DNA from: Puteibacter caeruleilacunae
Lineage (GTDB): Bacteria; Bacteroidota; Bacteroidia; Bacteroidales; Prolixibacteraceae
Length of the DNA stretch: 64,000 nt
Reading direction: 5' to 3'
Assembly (NCBI GenBank): GCA_005217565.1
Contig: SJCO01000011.1
Span: 105,070 to 169,069 of the forward strand
Shown in pieces: positions 45,631 through 54,242 of this stretch. The translations under genes were made by a program, and so were the position numbers. Under the pieces are notes generated by a model. It worked only from the letters and a program-made list of their open reading frames with translations, was not told the origin of the DNA and did no database searches. Position 1 is the stretch's first letter, and each line of letters opens with the position of its first letter.

Positions 45631-48600
45631 ATGAATCATCAAAAATTTCTATTTCTGGGAATATTAATCTTATCCTTTACAACCAAAACTACGATGGCTC
45701 AGCATGCAAAAATATATGAAGAAGAGATGTCATTTAAAACGTATCCTTTTTCTGATCCTAATCCGGTTCCTGAAATGAATAGGATATACCCCTATTATTA
45801 CTTTAACGGATATACCTCACAGAGTGTAGAGCAAAAGTGGAAGATGGTAATATTAGAAAACGATTACATCAGGGTATTTGTCTGCCCTGATATTGGTGGT
45901 AAAATATGGGGAGCCATTGAAAAATCGACAGGAAAGGAGTTTCTATACTTTAATCATGTGGTTAAGTTTAGAGATGTTGCTATGCGAGGTGCATGGACCT
46001 CTGGGGGATTAGAGTATAACTTTGGAGATATAGGTCACATACCTACATGTGCTACTCCTGTTGATTATTATACGCGAAAAAATGATGATGGCAGTGTATC
46101 TTGCATTGTTGGAGCAACAGATTTACCTTCGCAGACTAAATGGAGTGTAGAAATTAAAGTTTCACCTAAAAAAGCGTTTTTCGAAACTACGGCCAAATGG
46201 TTTAACATTACTCCTCTGCCCTGCTCCTATTACCATTGGATGAATGCAGCTGCAAAATCTTCAGGCAACCTAGAATTTCTCTATCCAGGGAATAAACACA
46301 TTGGTCATGGTGGTGAAGTTGGTGATTGGCCTAACTCAAATGGTAAGGCCATAAATTTCTATGAGAATAACGATTTCGGCTTTTACAAATCGTATCATGT
46401 AGTCAATTCCTATTCTAATTTCTTTGGTGGATATTGGCACAATGACGACTTCGGCTTCGGCCATTGGAGTAATTACGACGATAAGCCTGGAAAGAAACTA
46501 TGGATATGGGGCTTATCACAGCAGGGAATGATCTGGAAAGATCTACTTACCGACAACGATGGACAATATATTGAGTTTCAGGCCGGAAAACTTTTCAACC
46601 AAGCTGCTCATAGTAGTTCGTTTACACCTTTTAAACACAAAGAATTCCCTCCATATGATAGTGATATCATGCGAGAAATTTGGTTCCCTCTAAAAGCAAC
46701 AGGAGGAATGGTCGCCGCATCGGAACATGGAGTACTTAACGTATCTACTAAAGGAGATTATCTTGAAATAGCACTACAAGCTTTACAACCAATCAGAGAG
46801 ACACTCTACATTGAGCAAGCAAATAACATCATAAAACAAATACATATAAGTCTCAACACCTTAGAAACAACCTCTTTGAGCATTTTAAAACCTTTGGGGA
46901 ACTACCAAATAATATTAGGGGACCAAAAATTATGCTACTCCTCCTCGAAGGAAGATTTATTGGTAGATCGTCCTCTGACATTATCAGAATCCTTCAGTTG
47001 GGAATCTAGCTATGGCTTGTTCACTAAAGGTTTAGAATTGGAAAAACAAAGACGATTTAAAGAATCGCACGAGTATTATCAAGAGGCACTGAAAAAGGAT
47101 CCAGGCTATTTACCAGCGATGACACGTTTGGCATTATATTACTATAGGATCATGGATTACAATCAAGCTCTTTCGTATGCCCATAAGGCCCTTAGCATAG
47201 ACACTTATGATGGACAGGCGAACTATGTATTCGGCCTTGTAAATTGCATGCTTGGTAATACTACTGATGCTAAAAGCGGCTTTTCTATCGCCTCTGCATC
47301 TAATCAAAATCGAGTAGCAAGTTATATTGAGCTATCAAAACTATTCCTTAAAGAACGAAACTATTCACAATCGGTGCTTTATGCCCGTAAAGCCCTGAAT
47401 TACGATAGTTTTAATCCTACTGCATATCTTATTCTTGCAATCAATTATCGGAAAGAAAACAAGCTAACAAAAGCTTTAAACTTTAATAATAGATTAGAGG
47501 AGCTTGATCCAACAATGCATTTTAGTCGTTTTGAAAGGTATCTACTTTCCCAATCAGAAGAATCTAAGCGTACATTTCAGCTACACATATACAATGAAAT
47601 GCCTATTCAATCTTATTTGGATTTGGCAATTTTTTACCATCAAATCAATCTGAACGATGAGGCACTATCCTTGTTGGATATGGCACCTGAGAATCCAATT
47701 GTCAATCTTTGGAAAGCATATATCGACATAAAGAATCAATCACTTCATTTGTCCAAAGCTCTTGACCTTTCTCCCTATCTTGTATTCCCTCATCGCAATG
47801 CCACAGCCAAGATACTTCAACAAATAATGAAAAATCATAAACACTGGAAATTAAACTATTACCTTGGATTGATCTATTGGAACAAAGGATTGATTACAAA
47901 CGCCAAACAACTATTTGATGAATGTGATAACAATTCAGAAAAGGTTTCTGAAGATATACCCGACTTTGCTCCTTTTTATATCGCACAGTCGAAATTGACG
48001 AACAACACTGAGCTGCAGCTGAAATACCTAAATAAAGCGCAACGATTGGATCCCCAAGATTGGAGATCAGCTTTAGCAACAACTAAGCTGTACTTAAAGA
48101 CTAATCAATTAGGAAAAGCAGTAAAACTGAGCAAAGAATTTCAAAATAAATACCCTGAGCAGGCCTTACTTGGAATAAATTATGCACAAGCATTAATGGC
48201 ATGTAATGATTATACAAAAGCCCTTAATTTTCTTAAAACATATGAACTACTCCCCTTTGAAGGAGCAACAATCGGTAGGGATATCTATCATGAGGCTTGT
48301 TTGCGATTATCGTTTAATGCATTGGAAGGTGGCAAATATCAAAAGGCTATTAAGTGGGCAGAAGCAGCTAAGTTGTGGCCTCTTAATCTTGGTGTAGGAA
48401 AACCTTACGAGGTTGACGAGCGACTTGAAGACTATATCACTGCATACTGTTATGCTCAACTAGGTAATAATTCAAAGGCAAAGAGTCTATTTACAAAGGT
48501 CGCCTCGTATGAACATCCCGAAGGAATTGAGGAAAATGCCAAACTTTATCTGCAATTACTATCGCTCAAAGAGATGAATGATGAGGATGTTATAGAAAGT

Positions 48601-48822
48601 CTTGGAGATAAGTTACAACATCTGTTTCCCAATAATCAATATATCAAATGGGCAATTGCTCAAATCGAAGGAACCTCTAAGGCTAAAAACCTACGCTTGG
48701 AAATTCAAAATTCGAATCAAGAAATTCAGCCGTACGACACGAAGTTCGTTGACAAAGAATTTGAACTATTGATTGATTTTGTAGACGTTCTAAATAACAA
48801 CCTCAAAACACAACGTAACTAA
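45631..48822 (+). CDS. DUF5107 domain protein with TPR repeats
   Basis: This 1063-aa secreted protein (signal peptide 1-23) has an N-terminal DUF5107 domain at about 30-370, a glucosidase-like beta-sandwich family of unproven activity, with IRVFVCPDIGGKIWGAI and HWMNAAA segments. From about 470 a series of TPRs runs to near the end (LEKQRRFKESHEYYQEALKKDPGYLPAMTRLALYYY, then YNQALSYAHKALSID). It is likely to bind or cleave a glycan with TPRs for assembly. The divergent AraC gene probably regulates it. A strong terminator follows. Confidence 0.8.
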   Translation: MNHQKFLFLGILILSFTTKTTMAQHAKIYEEEMSFKTYPFSDPNPVPEMNRIYPYYYFNGYTSQSVEQKWKMVILENDYIRVFVCPDIGGKIWGAIEKSTGKEFLYFNHVVKFRDVAMRGAWTSGGLEYNFGDIGHIPTCATPVDYYTRKNDDGSVSCIVGATDLPSQTKWSVEIKVSPKKAFFETTAKWFNITPLPCSYYHWMNAAAKSSGNLEFLYPGNKHIGHGGEVGDWPNSNGKAINFYENNDFGFYKSYHVVNSYSNFFGGYWHNDDFGFGHWSNYDDKPGKKLWIWGLSQQGMIWKDLLTDNDGQYIEFQAGKLFNQAAHSSSFTPFKHKEFPPYDSDIMREIWFPLKATGGMVAASEHGVLNVSTKGDYLEIALQALQPIRETLYIEQANNIIKQIHISLNTLETTSLSILKPLGNYQIILGDQKLCYSSSKEDLLVDRPLTLSESFSWESSYGLFTKGLELEKQRRFKESHEYYQEALKKDPGYLPAMTRLALYYYRIMDYNQALSYAHKALSIDTYDGQANYVFGLVNCMLGNTTDAKSGFSIASASNQNRVASYIELSKLFLKERNYSQSVLYARKALNYDSFNPTAYLILAINYRKENKLTKALNFNNRLEELDPTMHFSRFERYLLSQSEESKRTFQLHIYNEMPIQSYLDLAIFYHQINLNDEALSLLDMAPENPIVNLWKAYIDIKNQSLHLSKALDLSPYLVFPHRNATAKILQQIMKNHKHWKLNYYLGLIYWNKGLITNAKQLFDECDNNSEKVSEDIPDFAPFYIAQSKLTNNTELQLKYLNKAQRLDPQDWRSALATTKLYLKTNQLGKAVKLSKEFQNKYPEQALLGINYAQALMACNDYTKALNFLKTYELLPFEGATIGRDIYHEACLRLSFNALEGGKYQKAIKWAEAAKLWPLNLGVGKPYEVDERLEDYITAYCYAQLGNNSKAKSLFTKVASYEHPEGIEENAKLYLQLLSLKEMNDEDVIESLGDKLQHLFPNNQYIKWAIAQIEGTSKAKNLRLEIQNSNQEIQPYDTKFVDKEFELLIDFVDVLNNNLKTQRN

Positions 48823-48842
48823 TAGAATAATACAACGTTGCA

Positions 48843-48888
48843 AATAGCTGTTGTGTTATCATTCAGCTTACATAACAGCTATTTTTTA
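48843..48888 (+). terminator. Terminator of the DUF5107-TPR gene
   Basis: A 10-bp stem, AATAGCTGTT with AACAGCTATT, is followed by TTTTT. It sits 20 bases after the stop. Confidence 0.85.
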
Positions 48889-49090
48889 TCAAACGTTATG
48901 CTTAGAACAAGCATCCGCCACATATCAATAATTAAATGTGGTGGTATAAAACATTAATTATTTGACAGAGAGTGTATATAATTTTAACAATAACAAATTC
49001 CACAGGTTAGGCAAAACACTTATTATCTGACCATTAGAAACATGGCATAATTTTAGAAGTACAAGCGAAAAACCGACATTTACATTAACC

Positions 49091-51574
49091 ATGTTTAAAA
49101 ATTATCTTCTTGTTGCAATACGCTACATATTTAGAAACAAGACAATTAGTTCAATTAATATCCTGGGGTTAGCAATTAGCTTAGCCTCTGGTATATTAAT
49201 TTTAAGCTTTGTAAAATCAGAGATTACTTATGACAAATTCTGGAAGGACAGTAAAAATATCTACCGGATTACCTTAGATCAATATCAAAATGGTTCATTA
49301 CAGTTTAAAAGCGCCCGAAATTTCAGAGGTATCGCAGAATCTGCAAAACAAGAAATCCCCGAAGTCATTGAATCGACTACATTAGGGAAAGATATCATTA
49401 CGATTTACACTCCGCAAGAACAAATCCAGGATGTCAATATGTTCTGGACCGACAGTTGTTTCTTCAATGTATTTAATCATTCTCTTGTGCATGGAGATAT
49501 CAATGATCCCTTTCCCGATGTTCATGCTGCAATGATTTCAGAAAAGCTGGCTTTTGCATTATTTGGCACCACCAATGCTGTTGATAAACGTTTTAAGCTA
49601 AACGAAGGATGGGAGTTTTATGTATCTGGTGTATTTAACAATCCTCCAGTCAGTAGTCATTTTCATCCCGATGTACTTATCCCCTTCTCTTCCTTAATAT
49701 ATTACATGAGGAATTTTGATTACACCACAAGCGAATTAACCAGGCAACATCCGAAGGCAAATGTCCTTCCTGCACTATCAGATAGACTATTCTGGAACTT
49801 GAATCACAATTATAATCCATATGTCTACATTAAAACAGTACCACAAAGCAATACTTCAACCTTAGAAACAAAAATCGCTGCTACAGTAGAAAAATATACA
49901 ACTCACTTTAACGATCAACAAATCAGTTGTAAGTATCACCTACAACCTATCGCAGATATACACCTCAATTCAAATCTCAAACAAGAGATTGAGGTTAGTG
50001 GAAATAAACTAATGGTGATTGCATTGGCTATAACAGCCATCATTATTCTACTTCTTGCGTGGATAAATTTCATCAATCTAACACTTGCTCAAGCAATTGA
50101 TAGATTAAAAGAAACCAGTATACGTAAAGTTCTGGGCGCTCAAAGAAAGGAGATAATACATCAATTCCTTATTGAATCAATACTCGTTAATTCCATTAGT
50201 GCTGTTTTAGCATTTGTTTTTGTAGTTGCTATTGGACTTATTATAACTCACTTTGCAGAAAGTCGTTTTAATATAAGCCTCAATGCTGAATTCTTCTCAC
50301 TTTATCTTACTGTAGTATTGCTAGGTGTTATTGTTTCAAGCATTGCTCCTGCATTGTTTATGGCTATGCTAAAGCCTGTTCATTTATTCAAGAAACAAGT
50401 TAAAGTTTTTTCTCAGAGAATAAATATGAAACAATCGTTGGTAATATTTCAGTTTGCAGCAACTATAGTATTGATCATTTCCACCATTACAATATATAAT
50501 CAGATCCGTTTTATGCAGAATCAGGATCTAGGCGTAGAAATATCACAAACCCTCGTGTCATATTCCCCGATGAGCATGCTTCATAAACCAAACCAGGCAA
50601 GTAAGTTAGAAAGCTTTCGTTCAGCCCTATCAGATATACCTGGAGTACATTGCTTTACAACTTCATCATCGATTCCGGGAAAAGAAATTCCATTAAAAAG
50701 TGAACAAGTAAAAAGAAAAGATTACGACACTAAAAGTCATCATTCATTCTCTCTAATTAATGCTGACAGTCGTTTTTATCATACTTATAATCTTAATTTA
50801 TCAGCTGGAAGATACTTTACCGACAACATTAATTCTGAAAAGAACACAGTCATCATCAATCAAAAAGCATGTAAGTTTCTTGGTTATTTAAATCCTAACG
50901 AAGCGATTGATCAATACGTTTCAATAGATCAAACATATTATCAAATCGTTGGTGTAGTGAAGAATCATCATCAGGAATCATTACGTAAAGATTTTGAGCC
51001 AATCTTATTCCGGTACAATTATCAATGGTATTTAAGTGTTGGATATTATTCCATTAAGATTTTATCTCCACAACCACGTCATACCATTGCGAGGATAGAA
51101 AAAGCTTGGAAGAAAATATATCCCAATGATAAATTTCAATATCAGATACTGGAAGATTCGTACAATAAACAATATAGCTCTGATATAATCCTTGGGAAAA
51201 TCTTCGCTATATTCTCACTTTTGGCAATTATCATAGCCTCATTAGGTTTACTGGGACTTAGTATCTTCTCAGTAAAAAACAGAATTAAAGAAATTGGTAT
51301 TCGCAAAGTAAATGGAGCCAAAATTATCGAAGTAATGACATTGCTGAATAGGAGCTTTATTATATGGATAGGAATAGCCTTTTTATTTGCGTGTCCAATA
51401 GCATATTATGCCATGGATAACTGGTTATCTAAATTTGCCTTTCGCATAGACCTAACATGGTGGTATTTTGCCCTGTCGGGAGTCTTGGCATTAGTCCTGG
51501 CACTGTTAACCGCAAGTTGGTATAGCTGGCAGGCAGCGATAAAAAATCCAGTTGATGCGCTTAGGTATGAATAA
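49091..51574 (+). CDS. FtsX/MacB-type ABC transporter permease, orphan
   Basis: This 827-aa inner-membrane protein has an N-terminal helix (INILGLAISLASGILILSF), a large periplasmic MacB-like domain (about 45-300), three FtsX helices (about 308-430), then a second periplasmic domain and three more helices at the C-terminus (IGIRKVNGA motif near 735). The repeated RKVLGA/RKVNGA motif before the helices is the family signature. Such permeases usually sit beside an ATPase and a membrane fusion protein; neither is present here, so it must pair with an ATPase elsewhere. It lies between a DUF5107 gene and an unrelated lipoprotein. Confidence 0.9.
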   Translation: MFKNYLLVAIRYIFRNKTISSINILGLAISLASGILILSFVKSEITYDKFWKDSKNIYRITLDQYQNGSLQFKSARNFRGIAESAKQEIPEVIESTTLGKDIITIYTPQEQIQDVNMFWTDSCFFNVFNHSLVHGDINDPFPDVHAAMISEKLAFALFGTTNAVDKRFKLNEGWEFYVSGVFNNPPVSSHFHPDVLIPFSSLIYYMRNFDYTTSELTRQHPKANVLPALSDRLFWNLNHNYNPYVYIKTVPQSNTSTLETKIAATVEKYTTHFNDQQISCKYHLQPIADIHLNSNLKQEIEVSGNKLMVIALAITAIIILLLAWINFINLTLAQAIDRLKETSIRKVLGAQRKEIIHQFLIESILVNSISAVLAFVFVVAIGLIITHFAESRFNISLNAEFFSLYLTVVLLGVIVSSIAPALFMAMLKPVHLFKKQVKVFSQRINMKQSLVIFQFAATIVLIISTITIYNQIRFMQNQDLGVEISQTLVSYSPMSMLHKPNQASKLESFRSALSDIPGVHCFTTSSSIPGKEIPLKSEQVKRKDYDTKSHHSFSLINADSRFYHTYNLNLSAGRYFTDNINSEKNTVIINQKACKFLGYLNPNEAIDQYVSIDQTYYQIVGVVKNHHQESLRKDFEPILFRYNYQWYLSVGYYSIKILSPQPRHTIARIEKAWKKIYPNDKFQYQILEDSYNKQYSSDIILGKIFAIFSLLAIIIASLGLLGLSIFSVKNRIKEIGIRKVNGAKIIEVMTLLNRSFIIWIGIAFLFACPIAYYAMDNWLSKFAFRIDLTWWYFALSGVLALVLALLTASWYSWQAAIKNPVDALRYE

Positions 51575-51608
51575 TAAAATTCGTAAAACATCAGGAATAT
51601 ATATTAAA

Positions 51609-51643
51609 CCCACGTTGGAACAATTACCAACGTGGGTATTTTT
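51609..51643 (+). terminator. Strong terminator with a stem identical to 44603
   Basis: The stem CCCACGTTGG/CCAACGTGGG with TATTTTT follows the permease stop by 34 bases. It repeats the stem at 44603-44630 exactly; only the loop differs. Confidence 0.92.
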
Positions 51644-51674
51644 ATTGGGGTGGGTTGTCAAATAGACGTTACAA

Positions 51675-52568
51675 TTATAGTGTAATACTCACACTTCCCT
51701 GTGGATTGGTATCTCCCGATATATTATCCATCATGTATACCGTATGATCTGCAGCATTAGCGGGGACATCGCCAAGTAACGGTTTCAGTAAGAATGGTGC
51801 TTCGCTATTATCAGGCATTGGCTCAATAGATATCACCACCTTAGCCCCCGACAAATCAAGCGGGAAATTAAGACCTACAGGAGCATCCATTAGGAAGTCC
51901 TCTCCAGGAAATGAAGGTCCTGGTTGATCTCCACTAAATGGATCTGCATCATCAGCAGTATCAACCATCGTAAATTTACCTGTAGTCACTGGTTGTCCAT
52001 CAACAACTACCCATCCTTCATATTGCCATCCATCAGGTAAGGTTGGCAAATCAAGTCCTGCAGCTGGTGATCCCGATGAGATATCAAGGAACCAAACACC
52101 ACTATTCTCATCTGTTCCAGCACCATTAGTTGGTGTTGCCAAAATATATTTACCCATCGCATCAGCGAAGTCCGATCCTAGTGCCGCACCGTGACTTACC
52201 GATAAGCTGCCACTATTCCCTGAAATATCACCACCAAGAATATGCACTGAACTAGGTCCTGGATCATTATCAGGATATGGTTCTATGGTCAATACAAATG
52301 CTGAAGTACTTTCCAGTAGTTCTTGCTGGATAATAAATGAGGTATGTGATAGTTCTCCATTATCATTTACAACAAACTTCCCTGACGACAGAGCTGCTCC
52401 ATTCACAATAATCCAGCCTTCATAGACATAGTCAGGCCCAAGATTTTCTAGTCCGCTAATATTTAAATTCAGATTACCTACCATAGGTAAATCATTATCG
52501 CTATCGTCGCAACTCCAAAGTGCAACGGATGTTATCAGAAGTACTGATAGAATTTTAGTAATTTTCAT
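51675..52568 (-). CDS. Lipoprotein with two copies of an anti-sigma-like domain
   Basis: This 297-aa lipoprotein has a lipobox at LWSCDD. Two similar domains follow: YEGWIIVNGAALSSGKFVV with FVLTIEPYPDND, and YEGWVVVDGQPVTTGKFTM with VVISIEPMPDNS. These YEGW and IEP segments resemble the RskA-type anti-sigma C-terminal domain. No sigma factor gene is adjacent. The sequence is Gly-, Asp- and Pro-rich in the linkers. Function is unknown. It is a separate unit from the AhpD-like gene upstream, 29 bases away on the same strand. Confidence 0.65.
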   Translation of the reverse strand: MKITKILSVLLITSVALWSCDDSDNDLPMVGNLNLNISGLENLGPDYVYEGWIIVNGAALSSGKFVVNDNGELSHTSFIIQQELLESTSAFVLTIEPYPDNDPGPSSVHILGGDISGNSGSLSVSHGAALGSDFADAMGKYILATPTNGAGTDENSGVWFLDISSGSPAAGLDLPTLPDGWQYEGWVVVDGQPVTTGKFTMVDTADDADPFSGDQPGPSFPGEDFLMDAPVGLNFPLDLSGAKVVISIEPMPDNSEAPFLLKPLLGDVPANAADHTVYMMDNISGDTNPQGSVSITL

Positions 52569-52597
52569 ATTCGTAGATTTTTTTGATGAGTAATTAT

Positions 52598-53149
52598 TTA
52601 AGCTGCATCCCTGTTAATTTGAGGAGCAGCGGGGAAATCGATAGGAACATCTGTAGCCCGATGAAGAAAGTTTGTAAAACTAACTGCATTTACCACAGCA
52701 ATAAGATCAACCAATGCCTTGGTGTCAAATCCAAGTGCATAAAACTGCTCATAGGTTATGTCAGAAAGCTTTCCTCTTTCTCTCGCTATTTCCTGAGCTG
52801 TTTTTACAATCACATAATACCTGGAGTCCTGAATCTGCCCTAATCTTATACCTATCGTCTCCTCTTCAGAAAAACCATTCATCTTAGCTAACACTGTATG
52901 TGCTGCCACACAATAATTACAGCCATTCACCTCTGATACTGCCAACTTAATCAATTCGATCTCCTTCTTATTGAATGAGGAAGATCCTAATGATGAAGAA
53001 TATTGCAAATAACCAGCAAGTACATCAGACGAATACCCCATGGTTGCATAAAGATTGGGAATCATTCCCAGCATCTTCTCAAGGTTATCAAATATCGCCT
53101 TAGCTTTATCGTCGACTTGCTCTTTTATTGGTACATTAATCTTTGTCAT
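52598..53149 (-). CDS. AhpD/carboxymuconolactone decarboxylase-like protein
   Basis: This protein of about 183 aa has the AhpD-type core NGCNYCVAAHTVLA, with Cys77, Cys80 and His84, the redox pair of alkylhydroperoxidase D-like proteins. The start MTKINVPIKEQ is preferred over an ATG 13 codons upstream. It may act as a peroxidase or disulfide reductase; carboxymuconolactone decarboxylation is unlikely without a pathway. It reads in the same direction as the lipoprotein gene that follows, and an AraC gene lies upstream on the same strand, so a stress-linked unit is plausible. Confidence 0.85.
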   Translation of the reverse strand: MTKINVPIKEQVDDKAKAIFDNLEKMLGMIPNLYATMGYSSDVLAGYLQYSSSLGSSSFNKKEIELIKLAVSEVNGCNYCVAAHTVLAKMNGFSEEETIGIRLGQIQDSRYYVIVKTAQEIARERGKLSDITYEQFYALGFDTKALVDLIAVVNAVSFTNFLHRATDVPIDFPAAPQINRDAA

Positions 53150-53260
53150 TGTATTTAATTTTTGATTTATAATCTTGTTACAATGCAAAGATCACACACT
53201 AAAAGCACATATGGAATGATGGTTTTTCCCTACGAATTACCAATTTTTCCTGAAAGTAAT

Positions 53261-54124
53261 TTATACGATTTCCTGCACTTGAAATTCCGAAGGACTCATA
53301 CCTGTCTGCTTCTTGAATAAACGACTAAAATGAGCTGGTTCGGAGAAGCCCAACTCGAAGGTTATTTCTTTGATAGTTTTATCGGTATAATACATCAATC
53401 GTTTGGCCTCTAATACTATCCTATCTTGAATGATTTGAAGTGGCGATAAGCCATTAAGCTTTTTAAATGTATTGGAGAGTGTTTTTGGTGATTTATACAT
53501 GAGATCGGCATATTCTGCCACTTTATGCTTTTCTCTAAAATGCTTCTCAACCAATGCCTGAAATTTACGGATATCATCGGTTTCCTCAATCGCAGGAGAA
53601 TCTGTACTAAATAGTTGCTCTCGTCCCAGGCGAACACATATAATGATCAGCCTTTTCAGCAATAGTCGCAACATATCGCCCTGATTATTATCTGGTTGAT
53701 CAAATTCTTTTTCAAGGACCTTTACCAATTCCCTGTTTTCTGTAGTTTGTACTTCTGAAGAAGATAAAATAGGACGATCAGGGAATGCTCCAAAAAGCAG
53801 ACCATTACAAGAGAGCTCTTTATCATGCAATTCGAGACAATAAAAAGCAGAATTAAAATCAATAAAGCATTGATTTGCATCGCTATAATCTAGCGATTGG
53901 ATATAACTCCCAGGATTAATAAAACAGATTTGATTTTTTGTCAATTCAAACGATTCAAAGTCGATTTGAATACTCATATCATTTCCAAAATTCATTAGGA
54001 TACAATATGTTTCTAATCTTGTTAAACCATTGCGTTGAGCCCAGTGATGAGCATCTGATAATGAGAAAAAACTATCTAATTTATCCTGATAAACTAAATC
54101 CATAATGCAAGCTTTACTATTCAA
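53261..54124 (-). CDS. AraC family transcriptional regulator
   Basis: This 287-aa regulator has an N-terminal cupin-like part (about 20-110, ending before EKEFDQPDN) and a C-terminal AraC HTH pair (VAEYADLMYKSPKTLSNTFKKL and ITFELGFSEPAHFSRLFKKQTGMSPSEFQ). It precedes the AhpD-like gene on the same strand with 110 bases between and may regulate it. The ligand is unknown. Confidence 0.9.
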   Translation of the reverse strand: MNSKACIMDLVYQDKLDSFFSLSDAHHWAQRNGLTRLETYCILMNFGNDMSIQIDFESFELTKNQICFINPGSYIQSLDYSDANQCFIDFNSAFYCLELHDKELSCNGLLFGAFPDRPILSSSEVQTTENRELVKVLEKEFDQPDNNQGDMLRLLLKRLIIICVRLGREQLFSTDSPAIEETDDIRKFQALVEKHFREKHKVAEYADLMYKSPKTLSNTFKKLNGLSPLQIIQDRIVLEAKRLMYYTDKTIKEITFELGFSEPAHFSRLFKKQTGMSPSEFQVQEIV

Positions 54125-54180
54125 ACTACAATATATTTAACTACGTTTTAATGATATAGTTCAAATAAGTAAGCTGGTAT

Positions 54181-54228
54181 AAAAAAAACGTTGTGCTACT
54201 GAAACTTCAAGTTCCCAGTAACACAACG
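54181..54228 (-). terminator. Terminator of the GH3 gene
   Basis: A 13-base stem (CGTTGTGCTACTG/CAGTAACACAACG, one mismatch) begins 15 bases beyond the GH3 stop, with a run of eight T on the leftward strand. Confidence 0.85.
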
Positions 54229-54242
54229 ATTAACAGCATTAT

